The position numbers were made by a program, and so were the translations under genes. A model generated the notes under the pieces. The model had not been told where the DNA came from and ran no database searches. It worked only from the letters and a program-made list of their open reading frames with translations. Shown piece after piece: positions 1 to 8,123 of a DNA stretch of 64,000 nucleotides (the stretch's first letter is position 1; every line of letters begins with the position of its first letter). The DNA is from Edaphobacter sp. 12200R-103 (GTDB taxonomy: Bacteria > Acidobacteriota > Terriglobia > Terriglobales > Acidobacteriaceae): the NCBI RefSeq assembly GCF_010093025.1, contig NZ_CP048114.1, positions 1,798,001 to 1,862,000 of the forward strand. The letters run 5' to 3'.

Positions 1-1122
1 GGACTGCACCGCATCGTCAGAGACGGAAAGCACCAGAGCCGTATCGGTTGCCGAAACGACAGTCGCATCCGGGAACTGAACCGACTTGCCCTTGACGGTA
101 TCCCATACCTTGGCCGCATCGTCAGGACTGCCGTTCTGGAGAATAAACTCCTTGTCGCTGACGGCCAGCGTCGCAAGATCCGGGGTGCTGGCGATCACCT
201 GCTTCACGATGTCAGCCGGCTTGGGAGCAGGCGTGATGGTCGTGGAGAGGTTGGCCGGGGGCTCAAGGCTCTGCTGCGAGGCAGCCACGAGGGTGTCAAA
301 ACCATCATCGGCGCCGTGGTACTTCTTATAGCAGTACTTGGCCAGAGGCATCATCTGCGACTTGTATGGCTCCGGAGCGAAGGTGGCGGCGCGGGTCGCA
401 TACCAGGCGCAGCTCAGAGCGTCGGGCGGAGTGGTCTGATAGTAGGCCTGCGCCAGCAGGTAGGTATCGGTCAGCAGCGGACCGGGGGTTTTGGTCTGCT
501 CGACAGGAACGCTGGAGAGGCTCTGCTTCAGCTGGGTGACGGCAGTAGCGGCATCCTTCTTGCCAAGAGCGTCCGTAGCGATGGCGCGGTGGAAGACCGG
601 ATCTGCAGCTTCCTTCAGCTTGGCAAAATCAGCATCGCTGATATTCGCCGGCTTCGGGACGGCAAGTCCCTTCTGTCCAGCTTCGGCGGCCTTATCGAGG
701 GCGGCCTGCTTCGCCGTCGGGTCCTGGGTCTGCTCTGCAGTCTGCAGATTGAAATAGCTCTCCATCGTGAGAGCGCGGATGTTATTGGGTTCCACCTGCA
801 GCAAACGGCTTGCGGCATCCAGGGTCTTGGCTGGATCGAACGCGCTATAAGCCACCATCAGGCGCTGAAGAACATCAGCCTTCACCTGAGAGTTGGGGTA
901 GGTCTGCAGGAACGACTCCAACGCCGGAGCCTGCGCCTGGGGCGTGCTCTGTCCGATTGCCGCGGTATACGCGTTGTATTCGGCCGGCGCAAGTTGTACT
1001 CCGCCTCCCGCCTGCTGTGCACTTGCTCCGGCACTGGCCGGAGCCTGGTCTTGTGCAACCGCACGCGCACACGATGCAACGCTAGCGACCGCCAGGAGAG
1101 ACGCAACGACTGCCTTCTTCAT
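1..1122 (-). CDS. Secreted TPR-like protein, 3' end beyond the window
   Basis: An open frame on the reverse strand starts with ATG at 1122 and is still open at base 1, giving 374 visible residues. A GAGGAG ribosome binding site sits about 8 bases before the start. The N-terminus (MKKAVVASLL, then a small-residue stretch ending AVAQD) is a clear signal peptide, so the product is exported. The body is helical and rich in Ala, Gln and Lys. Segments such as LQTYPNSQVKADVLQ and LLQVEPNNIRALTMES look like tetratricopeptide helices of the kind that bind partner proteins. I do not recognise a named family, and no catalytic motif is visible. The upstream gene smc is divergent, so the intervening 0.56 kb must hold both promoters. 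The gene is cut by the window edge, not by mutation. Confidence 0.8.
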   Translation of the reverse strand, partial: MKKAVVASLLAVASVASCARAVAQDQAPASAGASAQQAGGGVQLAPAEYNAYTAAIGQSTPQAQAPALESFLQTYPNSQVKADVLQRLMVAYSAFDPAKTLDAASRLLQVEPNNIRALTMESYFNLQTAEQTQDPTAKQAALDKAAEAGQKGLAVPKPANISDADFAKLKEAADPVFHRAIATDALGKKDAATAVTQLKQSLSSVPVEQTKTPGPLLTDTYLLAQAYYQTTPPDALSCAWYATRAATFAPEPYKSQMMPLAKYCYKKYHGADDGFDTLVAASQQSLEPPANLSTTITPAPKPADIVKQVIASTPDLATLAVSDKEFILQNGSPDDAAKVWDTVKGKSVQFPDATVVSATDTALVLSVSDDAVQS

Positions 1123-1685
1123 TCCCACACTCCTCAGATAAATCTTCTACTAATCTTCCGCCCGGCTATGCCAGATGGTCAGACCCGATATATCACATTT
1201 TGGGTGCACCGCAACAGCTACGGGGCACATACCAGCAGTAAACCCACCTGTCCCCACTTGTTTGATCAAGCGAGTTCCGACTGCGTGATCCATCACGGCA
1301 TGATGATGCGGATTATAGAAATCCAGTTGGCCCATGGCAAGCACATGGCATGCCTTTGCTTAGAGTTTCACATAGTCATCCCCGCGCAACTCTCTCTGGG
1401 CTTCCGCCCGGACGGACAACGGACGGGGAGGTCCCTCACCATGGGGACGTCATACTGAAACCCCACACTCTCGCGATAATCCTACGGGGAGAGCAGGGTA
1501 AATTGCTCGATCTTCAGGGGCTAATCTCGCGAATACCACCCATTGGTAGTATTTGGTACACCTTATCCACAACAGGTAGTGTTGAAACCGTTGATTCCAG
1601 CCTTTTCTGACGCTAGAGTTAGCACAGTCTTAACTACTGTGCTCTCCTCCCTGGTGGAAAACGACCGCACAGCAGCGAGGTGACT
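1123..1685. other. Intergenic region between divergent genes
   Basis: About 560 bases lie between the secreted TPR-like gene and smc. I see no convincing protein gene; open frames crossing it are shadows without ribosome binding sites. It contains one 9-base match to the consensus DnaA box (TTATCCACA, 1563-1571), an imperfect TACCA/TGGTA repeat near 1537-1551, and the palindrome at 1621-1643 listed separately. Promoters for both flanking genes must lie here, but no -35/-10 pair stands out enough to name. Confidence 0.5.
1621..1643. promoter_or_regulatory. Palindrome upstream of smc, possible operator
   Basis: AGCACAGT (1621-1628) and ACTGTGCT (1636-1643) are perfect 8-base inverted arms around a 7-base spacer, ending about 42 bases before the chosen smc start. 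The size and placement suit a dimeric repressor site or a 5' leader hairpin. No regulator gene is adjacent, so the binding protein is unknown. Confidence 0.35.
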
Positions 1686-4600
1686 TTGCTCAAGCTCAAG
1701 AAGGTCCAGATTCTCGGCTTCAAATCGTTCTGCGACAGAACAGAGGTCCAGCTCTCCGGTGAAGGCATCGCCGCGATCGTCGGCCCGAACGGATGTGGCA
1801 AATCGAACATCTCCGATGCTATTACATGGGTGCTGGGCGAGCAGTCGGCCAAGAGCCTTCGCGGCATCAAGATGGAAGACGTCATCTTTGCCGGCACGCG
1901 CGACCGAAAACCAACCGGCATGGCCGAGGTATCGCTCACGCTGGTCGATCCCGAGGTATACGACGGGGCCACGCTCTCTCCGGATGCTCCGGAGGTGGTC
2001 GTGACCGATGTCCACCCGGAGGATCCTGCGGCAGAGGTCTCCGACTGGGACGAAGCAGCCATGAGGCAGCAGCACGCCCAGGAGACGGAAGATGCCGTCG
2101 CCGAAGCGCAACCGGGAACGGTGATCGAGGGGGAAGCTGCAGAGGCAGCGCATGAAGGTACAGAAAGCGCGGGCAATGTGGTGCTCAAAATCCGGCGACG
2201 CAAATTCAACCGCGCTCCTGTTCGTGCAGGCGAGCTGACCATTACGCGGCGCTTGTTCCGCTCGGGCGAATCCGAATATTTGCTCAACGGCAAGATCTGC
2301 CGGCTGCGCGATATTCAGGACATCTTCATGGGAACAGGACTCGGAGGCGAGTCCTACGCGATCATCGGGCAGGAGCGTATCGGCCAGCTTCTCAGCTCCA
2401 AGCCTCTGGACCGGCGCAGCATCATCGAGGAGGCCGCCGGGATCACCCGCTTCAAGACGAAAAAACGACTGGCCGAGCTTCGGTTGGAGTCGGCAAAACA
2501 GAACCTGGCGCGCGTCAACGACATCTTCGAAGAGGTTACCCGCCAGATGGGCACGCTGAAGCGACAGGCGGCCAAGGCTGAGCGCTATGGCGCTCTGCGG
2601 GACGAGCTTCGCACGCGGCTGCGCGTAGTTCTGGCCAGCCGGATGGCTCAACTGGATACCGAGGCCGCAGATGCCAGCGAAAAGATTGCGGCGCTGGGCG
2701 CTCAAATCGATCAGCAAGCCGCCGCCTTGGAGCAGATGGACGCCGAACACAGCGAAGGCATCAGCCGCGGCTACACGCTCGATCAGCAGATTCGCGAGGC
2801 GGCAGGAAAGGCAAACCAGTCCGCCGTCGAGCTGGAGAGAATCACGGCACGATCTGCATCGAATGCCGACCGCATTGCAGAGTTGACGCAGCGACTTGCA
2901 ACCGGCGACGAAGAACTGGCGCAGGCCCGGGAACAACTGCAGTCCCTTGCGGCTGAGCTTGAGGAGCATCGTAGCTTTCTTGCAAACGCCACCCACGAGG
3001 CGAGCACCTCTCGCCAGTCGGTGCAGCAACAGCAGAGCGAGGCGCAGAGCGCTGTGCGCTCGCTGCAGGGCGCGGAACAGCAGTCGGAGCAGAACCGTCG
3101 CCAGACACTGCAACTGGTGCAACGCATCTCGCAGACGCGCAACGAGGAGGCCCAGGCCGCAGCAGCATTCGCTGGATTGGAAGAGGAGGCCCACCGCCTG
3201 GAGCGCGAGAGCGAGATTGCACGCCAGGAGCTGGAGACGCTGGGGATGCAGCGGGGACAGGTAAAGCTCTCCTTTGAATCTGTGACCGAGCGCCTGAAGC
3301 GGCTGGAGACCGAGATCGCCGAGATGCGTCAGCAGATCGAGTCGCACCGCCGGGAAGAGAACGAAAGCAAGCGGCGCGGAGATCAACTTCGCGGCGAACT
3401 GGCTACCCTGAACGGACGAAAGGGCTCAATCGAAGGGCTGATTCGCGATCACAGCTATTCGACCGAGACGGTACGGAACATCTTCAAGTCGAACGAGGCT
3501 GCAGCTTCCGGCAAGGTCGCTCCGGTGGGAACGCTGGCGGACTTTCTTGAAGTGGATGGAAAGTACGAGAGCGTCGTCGACGAGTTTCTGCGCGACGAGC
3601 TGAACTTTGTTGTCGTGAAGAGCTGGGATGCTGCGGATGCAGGCATGGAGCTTCTGCAGACAGATGTGGAGGGCCGCGCAACCTTCCTCGTCCACCCCAA
3701 CGCCGCGCAGGCCAATTTCTCTTTCGCGCAGGGCATGGAGAGCGAAGCTCCTACAAACCCTGCCCAGATTGAGGGAGTGGTGCCGTTGCGCGACTGCGTG
3801 CGGGTACTGGACGGCTTTGGGCGATCCCTTGAGGTGATCCTACCCAAGTTGCGCGAAGGCTACGTGGCGCCGGACTCCTATACGGCGCGCACCCTGGCAT
3901 TGTCGAATCCACACGCCTTCTTCCTCTCTCCCACTGGCGAGACGTTCCACAATGTCACCGTAACGGGAGGACGTCCGCGGGCCCAGGGTCCCCTGGCGCT
4001 CAAGCGTGAGCTAGCTGAGGTACAGCACAAGATTGAGCAGTCGCAGGCCGCTCTGACGCAGGCAGACTTGCATACAGCAGATCTACAGCGGCAGATGACC
4101 GAGCTGAACGCCACCATCGATACAAAGACGTTGGAACTCCGCGAGGCCGAGCGAGAAGCGGCAAACTCTGGTGCAGCGCTTCGCCAAATGGAGTCTGAAG
4201 CAGCTCGCATAGAGCGCAGACTGCAGGAATGGACGCTGGCGATAGAGCGCAATCGCGACGCTCAGCAACAGAAACAGGATCTGGTCGAGCGCAAGCAGCA
4301 AGAGGCCGAGAGGCTTGAGGCGGAGCGTGCGGGGCTGGAGAGCACACTCGCCGCGCTGCAGGCGCAGCTGGATGAACTGCGCGGCCGTCGTGAGCAGCTG
4401 CAGCAATCGGCTGCGGAGGCCTCAGCAGCCCTGGCCGGCCTGGAGGAGCGCCGACGCAACGCGCAGGCGAACTTCGACCAGACGCAGCGCCTTCACAACA
4501 GCCAGAATCAGCGGATTCAGCAGCTGGAACAGCAACTGGCGGCGGCGAATACTGAAAAGCTGCGCCGCGAAGAGGAGACGGAAAGTCTCGCTGCGCAACA

Positions 4601-5564
4601 GTCGGAACTCGCCGAGATACGCCAGAACGCTCTTGCCGACGGAGAACAGCTGACCACACAGGCAAATGAGCTGCGGGTGGCCATGGCCGAGCTGGATCAG
4701 CGGCTGCGTTCCCTTCGTCATGAGACCGAGTCGCTACGGGAGCAGCGTGCCGCCCATACAGCTCGCGCAGCCAAGCTGGCCTCGGACATCGAGCACATTG
4801 ATGCCACCTGTATGAACGACCTGGCTGTAGAGGCATCTGTCCTGCGTGGTGATGAAACGATCACCCGCATCGAAGGCGATGCCCTGCACGAGGAGGAGGA
4901 GGCCTCGCGCGGGCTGAAGCAGAAGCTCGAAGCCATGGGTCCGGTCAACATGATGGCTCTTGATGAGTACAACGAGACAGCACAGCGTCATACCTTTCTT
5001 GAGACACAGCGGAAAGACCTTCTGGACTCCATTGAGAACACGCAGGCTTCCATCAAGGAGATCGATGAGATCTCGCGCCAGAAGTTTGACGAGGCCTTCC
5101 AGGTCATCAATGACAACTTCTCAGTAACCTTTTCGAAGCTGTTTGGCGGCGGTCAGGCTTTCATGCGGCTGACCGATGCCGAGAACTCAGCCGAAAGCGG
5201 AATTGACATTGTGGCTTCCCCTCCGGGGAAGAAGCTGCAGAACATCCTTCTGCTTTCCGGTGGAGAGAAGGCGCTAACAGCACTCTCCTTGCTGGTCGGC
5301 ATTTTCCAGTTCCAGCCGGCTCCCTTCTGCATCCTCGACGAGGTGGACGCTCCGCTGGACGAGACCAACGTAGGACGATTTGCCAAGCTGATTGCCGATA
5401 TGAGTGCGACGACCCAGTTTGTAGTCATCACCCATAGCAAACGCACGATGGCGCAGGCCGATGTGATCTATGGCGTCACCATGCAAGAGCCCGGGGTATC
5501 CAAGGTGGTCAGCGTCAACCTGAACCGCCGCGACGACAACGGCACTCGACGTGCGGTAGCCTGA
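1686..5564 (+). CDS. smc: Chromosome segregation protein SMC
   Basis: This is a condensin-type SMC ATPase that organises and segregates the chromosome with ScpA and ScpB. The N-terminal head carries LGFKSF and the Walker A motif GPNGCGKSN (about residues 33-41). Long Glu/Gln/Ala-rich coiled coils flank a hinge (about 610-760, with VVDEFLRDELNFVVVK and TGGRPRAQGPLALKRE). The C-terminal head has the signature LLSGGEKALTALSLL and Walker B FCILDEVDAPLDE. At about 1,290 residues it is roughly 100 longer than typical SMC. The excess is mostly an acidic segment (about residues 105-170) inside the N-terminal head between VSLTL and ITRRLFRSGE. TTG at 1686 fits the GAGGTGA ribosome binding site (1677-1683) better than GTG at 1680, which overlaps it, and it gives the usual MLKLKKVQ N-terminus. 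Confidence 0.95.
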   Translation: MLKLKKVQILGFKSFCDRTEVQLSGEGIAAIVGPNGCGKSNISDAITWVLGEQSAKSLRGIKMEDVIFAGTRDRKPTGMAEVSLTLVDPEVYDGATLSPDAPEVVVTDVHPEDPAAEVSDWDEAAMRQQHAQETEDAVAEAQPGTVIEGEAAEAAHEGTESAGNVVLKIRRRKFNRAPVRAGELTITRRLFRSGESEYLLNGKICRLRDIQDIFMGTGLGGESYAIIGQERIGQLLSSKPLDRRSIIEEAAGITRFKTKKRLAELRLESAKQNLARVNDIFEEVTRQMGTLKRQAAKAERYGALRDELRTRLRVVLASRMAQLDTEAADASEKIAALGAQIDQQAAALEQMDAEHSEGISRGYTLDQQIREAAGKANQSAVELERITARSASNADRIAELTQRLATGDEELAQAREQLQSLAAELEEHRSFLANATHEASTSRQSVQQQQSEAQSAVRSLQGAEQQSEQNRRQTLQLVQRISQTRNEEAQAAAAFAGLEEEAHRLERESEIARQELETLGMQRGQVKLSFESVTERLKRLETEIAEMRQQIESHRREENESKRRGDQLRGELATLNGRKGSIEGLIRDHSYSTETVRNIFKSNEAAASGKVAPVGTLADFLEVDGKYESVVDEFLRDELNFVVVKSWDAADAGMELLQTDVEGRATFLVHPNAAQANFSFAQGMESEAPTNPAQIEGVVPLRDCVRVLDGFGRSLEVILPKLREGYVAPDSYTARTLALSNPHAFFLSPTGETFHNVTVTGGRPRAQGPLALKRELAEVQHKIEQSQAALTQADLHTADLQRQMTELNATIDTKTLELREAEREAANSGAALRQMESEAARIERRLQEWTLAIERNRDAQQQKQDLVERKQQEAERLEAERAGLESTLAALQAQLDELRGRREQLQQSAAEASAALAGLEERRRNAQANFDQTQRLHNSQNQRIQQLEQQLAAANTEKLRREEETESLAAQQSELAEIRQNALADGEQLTTQANELRVAMAELDQRLRSLRHETESLREQRAAHTARAAKLASDIEHIDATCMNDLAVEASVLRGDETITRIEGDALHEEEEASRGLKQKLEAMGPVNMMALDEYNETAQRHTFLETQRKDLLDSIENTQASIKEIDEISRQKFDEAFQVINDNFSVTFSKLFGGGQAFMRLTDAENSAESGIDIVASPPGKKLQNILLLSGGEKALTALSLLVGIFQFQPAPFCILDEVDAPLDETNVGRFAKLIADMSATTQFVVITHSKRTMAQADVIYGVTMQEPGVSKVVSVNLNRRDDNGTRRAVA

Positions 5565-5640
5565 AGACTGTATAGACCTCCGCGCGGGACCGCTGCTGCG
5601 TTCCGCACAGAAATCAAGATCGCTGAGTCGCTACCGCCAA

Positions 5641-6270
5641 ATGCATCTGCCCTTGACTTTCGGCCTGTTGGGACTACTGACAGCAGCAGTCCTTCTGCTC
5701 CGTATGCTTTGGTGGAAGCTGCCGATTCAGTTCCGACGAGGAATCCTGGTTCTAGCTTGCGCTCTGGTTCTTCTGCGCGTGGGCTTTATTGCTACACAGT
5801 GGAGCATGACCTCAACCAGGATGAATGCGGTAATCTGCTGGCTGGCGGTAGCTGGCTACGAGATTCTTCTCGCAAGGTTCAGCCTGATGCGGCCAAGGTG
5901 GCTCACTGCACCCAGTGCAGCCATTCTGCTGACTCCACTGATTGGCTCTACCCTGCTGCTTCCCCTCACGCGTGTCTTCGACTGGACCGCTGCCGATATC
6001 TCGCAACTGACTGGCCCTTACATCCTCGAGAAGAGCCCTTGGGATACGGACGCCAGCGGAAATTCAGGGCTCGACATGATTGTCTTCTACCGCCCTCGCC
6101 TGGTTCCCTTTATGCGCCATCTCTCGCAGCGAGCTTCCTTTGGCGATGATGAATGTAACCCCGGGGCAGCCACAGCCCAGACAGACCCGCAGAGACGGAC
6201 GGTGCACTTCCACTGCCCGTCGCGAGAGGACGGAAAGCCCGCGATTGATGTGATTCTCCCCTTGCGATAA
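5641..6270 (+). CDS. Small multi-spanning membrane protein, unknown function
   Basis: This is a 209-residue protein with three or four hydrophobic segments in its first half (about residues 3-20, 34-52, 60-78 and 88-108) and a soluble C-terminal part of about 100 residues that includes FYRPRLVPFMRHLSQ and ends in a charged, Cys-containing tail. I recognise no family. It lies 76 bases after smc and 40 bases before purC on the same strand, so it may be co-transcribed with either. The ribosome binding site is poor, so the start at 5641 is the longest plausible choice rather than proven. Confidence 0.6.
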   Translation: MHLPLTFGLLGLLTAAVLLLRMLWWKLPIQFRRGILVLACALVLLRVGFIATQWSMTSTRMNAVICWLAVAGYEILLARFSLMRPRWLTAPSAAILLTPLIGSTLLLPLTRVFDWTAADISQLTGPYILEKSPWDTDASGNSGLDMIVFYRPRLVPFMRHLSQRASFGDDECNPGAATAQTDPQRRTVHFHCPSREDGKPAIDVILPLR

Positions 6271-6310
6271 CAGGTTCTGCGCAGGCTGGAAGGTGATACC
6301 GTCAAAGGGT

Positions 6311-7207
6311 ATGCAGACTGCCCTTCTGGAAACCCGGCTTGGATCGCTTCCGCTCACTGCCCGCGGCAAGGTTCGTGATATTTATTCGCTGAATGAAGAC
6401 GAACTGTTGTTTGTCGCAACGGATCGCATCTCTGCGTTCGATCATGTACTCGGCAGCGGTATTCCCGACAAGGGCAGGATCCTAACGCAGCTTTCGCTAT
6501 TCTGGTTCGACTTCCTGAACGATATCGTCAAGAATCACGTCATCACGGCAGAGAGCGCAAAGTTTCCCTCGGTTCTTGCACTCTATCTGGATCAACTGAA
6601 GGGTCGCAGCATGATTGTGCGTCGCGCGAAGATGTTCCCGGTAGAGTGTGTCGTGCGTGCGTACCTTTCGGGCTCCGGATGGAAGGACTACCAGGCGACC
6701 GGCGCTGTCTGCGGCATCGCTCTGCCCCCAGGGCTGCAGGAGTCGGACAGGCTTCCGGAGCCAATCTTTACCCCGGCGGCCAAGATCAACACCGGCGGCC
6801 ACGATGAAAACATCTCGTTCGGCGACGTCATCAGCACAGTAGGCGAGGACAATGCGAATGAGCTGCGCAGACTGACGCTTGCAATCTTTGAGAAGGCATC
6901 AAAGCATGCTGAGAGCCGCGGCCTGATTCTTGCGGACACCAAGTTTGAGTTCGGAGTAATCGACGGCGAGATCGTTCTTGCCGACGAAGTCCTTACGCCC
7001 GATTCATCCCGTTATTGGCCGGCGGAATCCTATGCTCCCGGTGGACCGCAGCCTTCGTTTGATAAGCAGTACGTCCGAGACTACCTGGAGTCGATCCGCT
7101 GGAACAAACAGGCGCCTGCCCCTTCGCTCCCCCAAGATGTGATTGCGAAGACGAGAGAAAAGTACCTGGAAGCCTTCCGGCTGATCAGTGGCCGCAACGA
7201 GCTATGA
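6311..7207 (+). CDS. purC: Phosphoribosylaminoimidazole-succinocarboxamide synthase
   Basis: SAICAR synthase joins CAIR and aspartate using ATP in cytosolic de novo purine synthesis. Family features are ARGKVRDIY near the N-terminus (nucleotide-binding loop), ATDRISAFD, GSGIPDKGRILTQLS, VVRAYLSGSGWKDY, and the C-terminal ADEVLTPDSSRYW. At 298 residues it is a normal length for the long bacterial type. ATG at 6311 is preferred: it gives the usual MQTALLETRLGSLPL N-terminus and has GGAAGGTGAT upstream (6287-6296). A GTG at 6293 would add six residues but overlaps that site. The stop codon overlaps the cvpA start (ATGA at 7204-7207), indicating translational coupling. Confidence 0.95.
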   Translation: MQTALLETRLGSLPLTARGKVRDIYSLNEDELLFVATDRISAFDHVLGSGIPDKGRILTQLSLFWFDFLNDIVKNHVITAESAKFPSVLALYLDQLKGRSMIVRRAKMFPVECVVRAYLSGSGWKDYQATGAVCGIALPPGLQESDRLPEPIFTPAAKINTGGHDENISFGDVISTVGEDNANELRRLTLAIFEKASKHAESRGLILADTKFEFGVIDGEIVLADEVLTPDSSRYWPAESYAPGGPQPSFDKQYVRDYLESIRWNKQAPAPSLPQDVIAKTREKYLEAFRLISGRNEL

Positions 7208-7740
7208 ACTTCCTGGACTGGCTGCTGATCGCAATCCTCGCCATCTCGGCCATTCAGGCATTTATCCGCGGCCTGGTACTGGAGCTGTTTTCGCTTGCGG
7301 GGTTGATCTGCGGGATTCTGCTGGCCGCCTGGAACTATTCGCGCGTGGCGGAGAGGCTCTCAGGCCTAATCTCCAATCCGGCAATTGCGAGCGTTGTTGC
7401 GTTTCTTCTGATTGCGGTAGGAATCATGGTGATTGCTGCGGTGCTGGGAAGGATCATTCATACCTCAGCGCACGCGATCGGGCTCGGCTTTTTCAACCGC
7501 ATGGGCGGGGCAGCCTTCGGGGCTGTCCGCGGCTGTCTGCTCGGTGTGGCTATCCTGATGGCCGTAACTGCTTTCCTTCCTTCAGCCGGGTGGATTAAAA
7601 ATTCTCGCCTTGCACCCTATTTCCTTGAGGGGTCACATGCGGTATCCTTCGTTGTACCTCACGACCTCCAGCAGCTTATTCAGGCCGGTGGATCCGATCT
7701 CAAGCACAATGCGGACGATTGGATCAAATCGCGTCCTTAA
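7204..7740 (+). CDS. cvpA: CvpA family membrane protein
   Basis: This is a 178-residue inner-membrane protein with four hydrophobic helices (about residues 3-20, 25-45, 60-85 and 100-125). It has the family pattern FLDWLLIAILAISAIQAFIRGLV at the start (written across two segments of the helix) and GAVRGCLLGV in the fourth helix. CvpA proteins were first linked to colicin V export and are often found beside purine genes, as here with purC. In other bacteria they affect envelope integrity. The ATG overlaps the purC stop by four bases, so the two are almost certainly translated from one message. Confidence 0.85.
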   Translation: MNFLDWLLIAILAISAIQAFIRGLVLELFSLAGLICGILLAAWNYSRVAERLSGLISNPAIASVVAFLLIAVGIMVIAAVLGRIIHTSAHAIGLGFFNRMGGAAFGAVRGCLLGVAILMAVTAFLPSAGWIKNSRLAPYFLEGSHAVSFVVPHDLQQLIQAGGSDLKHNADDWIKSRP

Positions 7741-7790
7741 GTTCACAATGAGAAGTGTCGCAGTAAGACGACCCAGCGAGGAGTAAACCT

Positions 7791-8093
7791 TTGAAGCGCG
7801 AATTGGACGCTCTCGTCATTCAAATGTACAGTTCAGGAGTTTCCTACTCCGAGGCGGTTCGCCAGTTTAAGCGACGCTACATCCTCGAGGTGCTTGCACA
7901 GCATCGCGGGAATCAGTGCAAGGCAGCCGAAGAACTCGGCATGCACCGCAATACTTTGAGCCGCACACTTGCAGAGTTGGAGATGGACTCTACCCAGATT
8001 CGCTACGGAATGCGTCGGCCACCTGCAAGTGAACGTCCGCGCATTCAGAGTATTGCGTCGACATTCAACCGCAGTGCCACGGGTGTCCGCTAG
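7791..8093 (+). CDS. Fis-type helix-turn-helix protein
   Basis: This is a 100-residue protein whose middle (about residues 28-62) is a Fis-like DNA-binding helix-turn-helix: ILEVLAQHRGNQCKAAEELG followed by MHRNTLSRTLAEL. This matches the C-terminal DNA-binding segment of NtrC/Fis proteins, without an ATPase or receiver domain. The Arg-rich tail may add DNA affinity. TTG at 7791 is the start, preceded by GAGGAG (7779-7784) at good spacing. It follows cvpA by 50 bases and precedes the secretin gene by 30, so it could be a local regulator or a nucleoid-associated protein. The target is unknown. Confidence 0.8.
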   Translation: MKRELDALVIQMYSSGVSYSEAVRQFKRRYILEVLAQHRGNQCKAAEELGMHRNTLSRTLAELEMDSTQIRYGMRRPPASERPRIQSIASTFNRSATGVR

Positions 8094-8123
8094 CCCATTC
8101 CTGCGTCTTAGCTGCAGCAGTTT

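Noticed and set aside
1563..1571. Perfect DnaA box (TTATCCACA)
   Set aside because: Only one copy is present, with no AT-rich unwinding element or dnaA/dnaN neighbours, so it does not indicate an origin.
1563..3386. Reverse-strand open frame of 607 aa overlapping smc
   Set aside because: Repetitive Leu/Arg/Ala composition mirrors the SMC coiled coil; no ribosome binding site or domain is visible.
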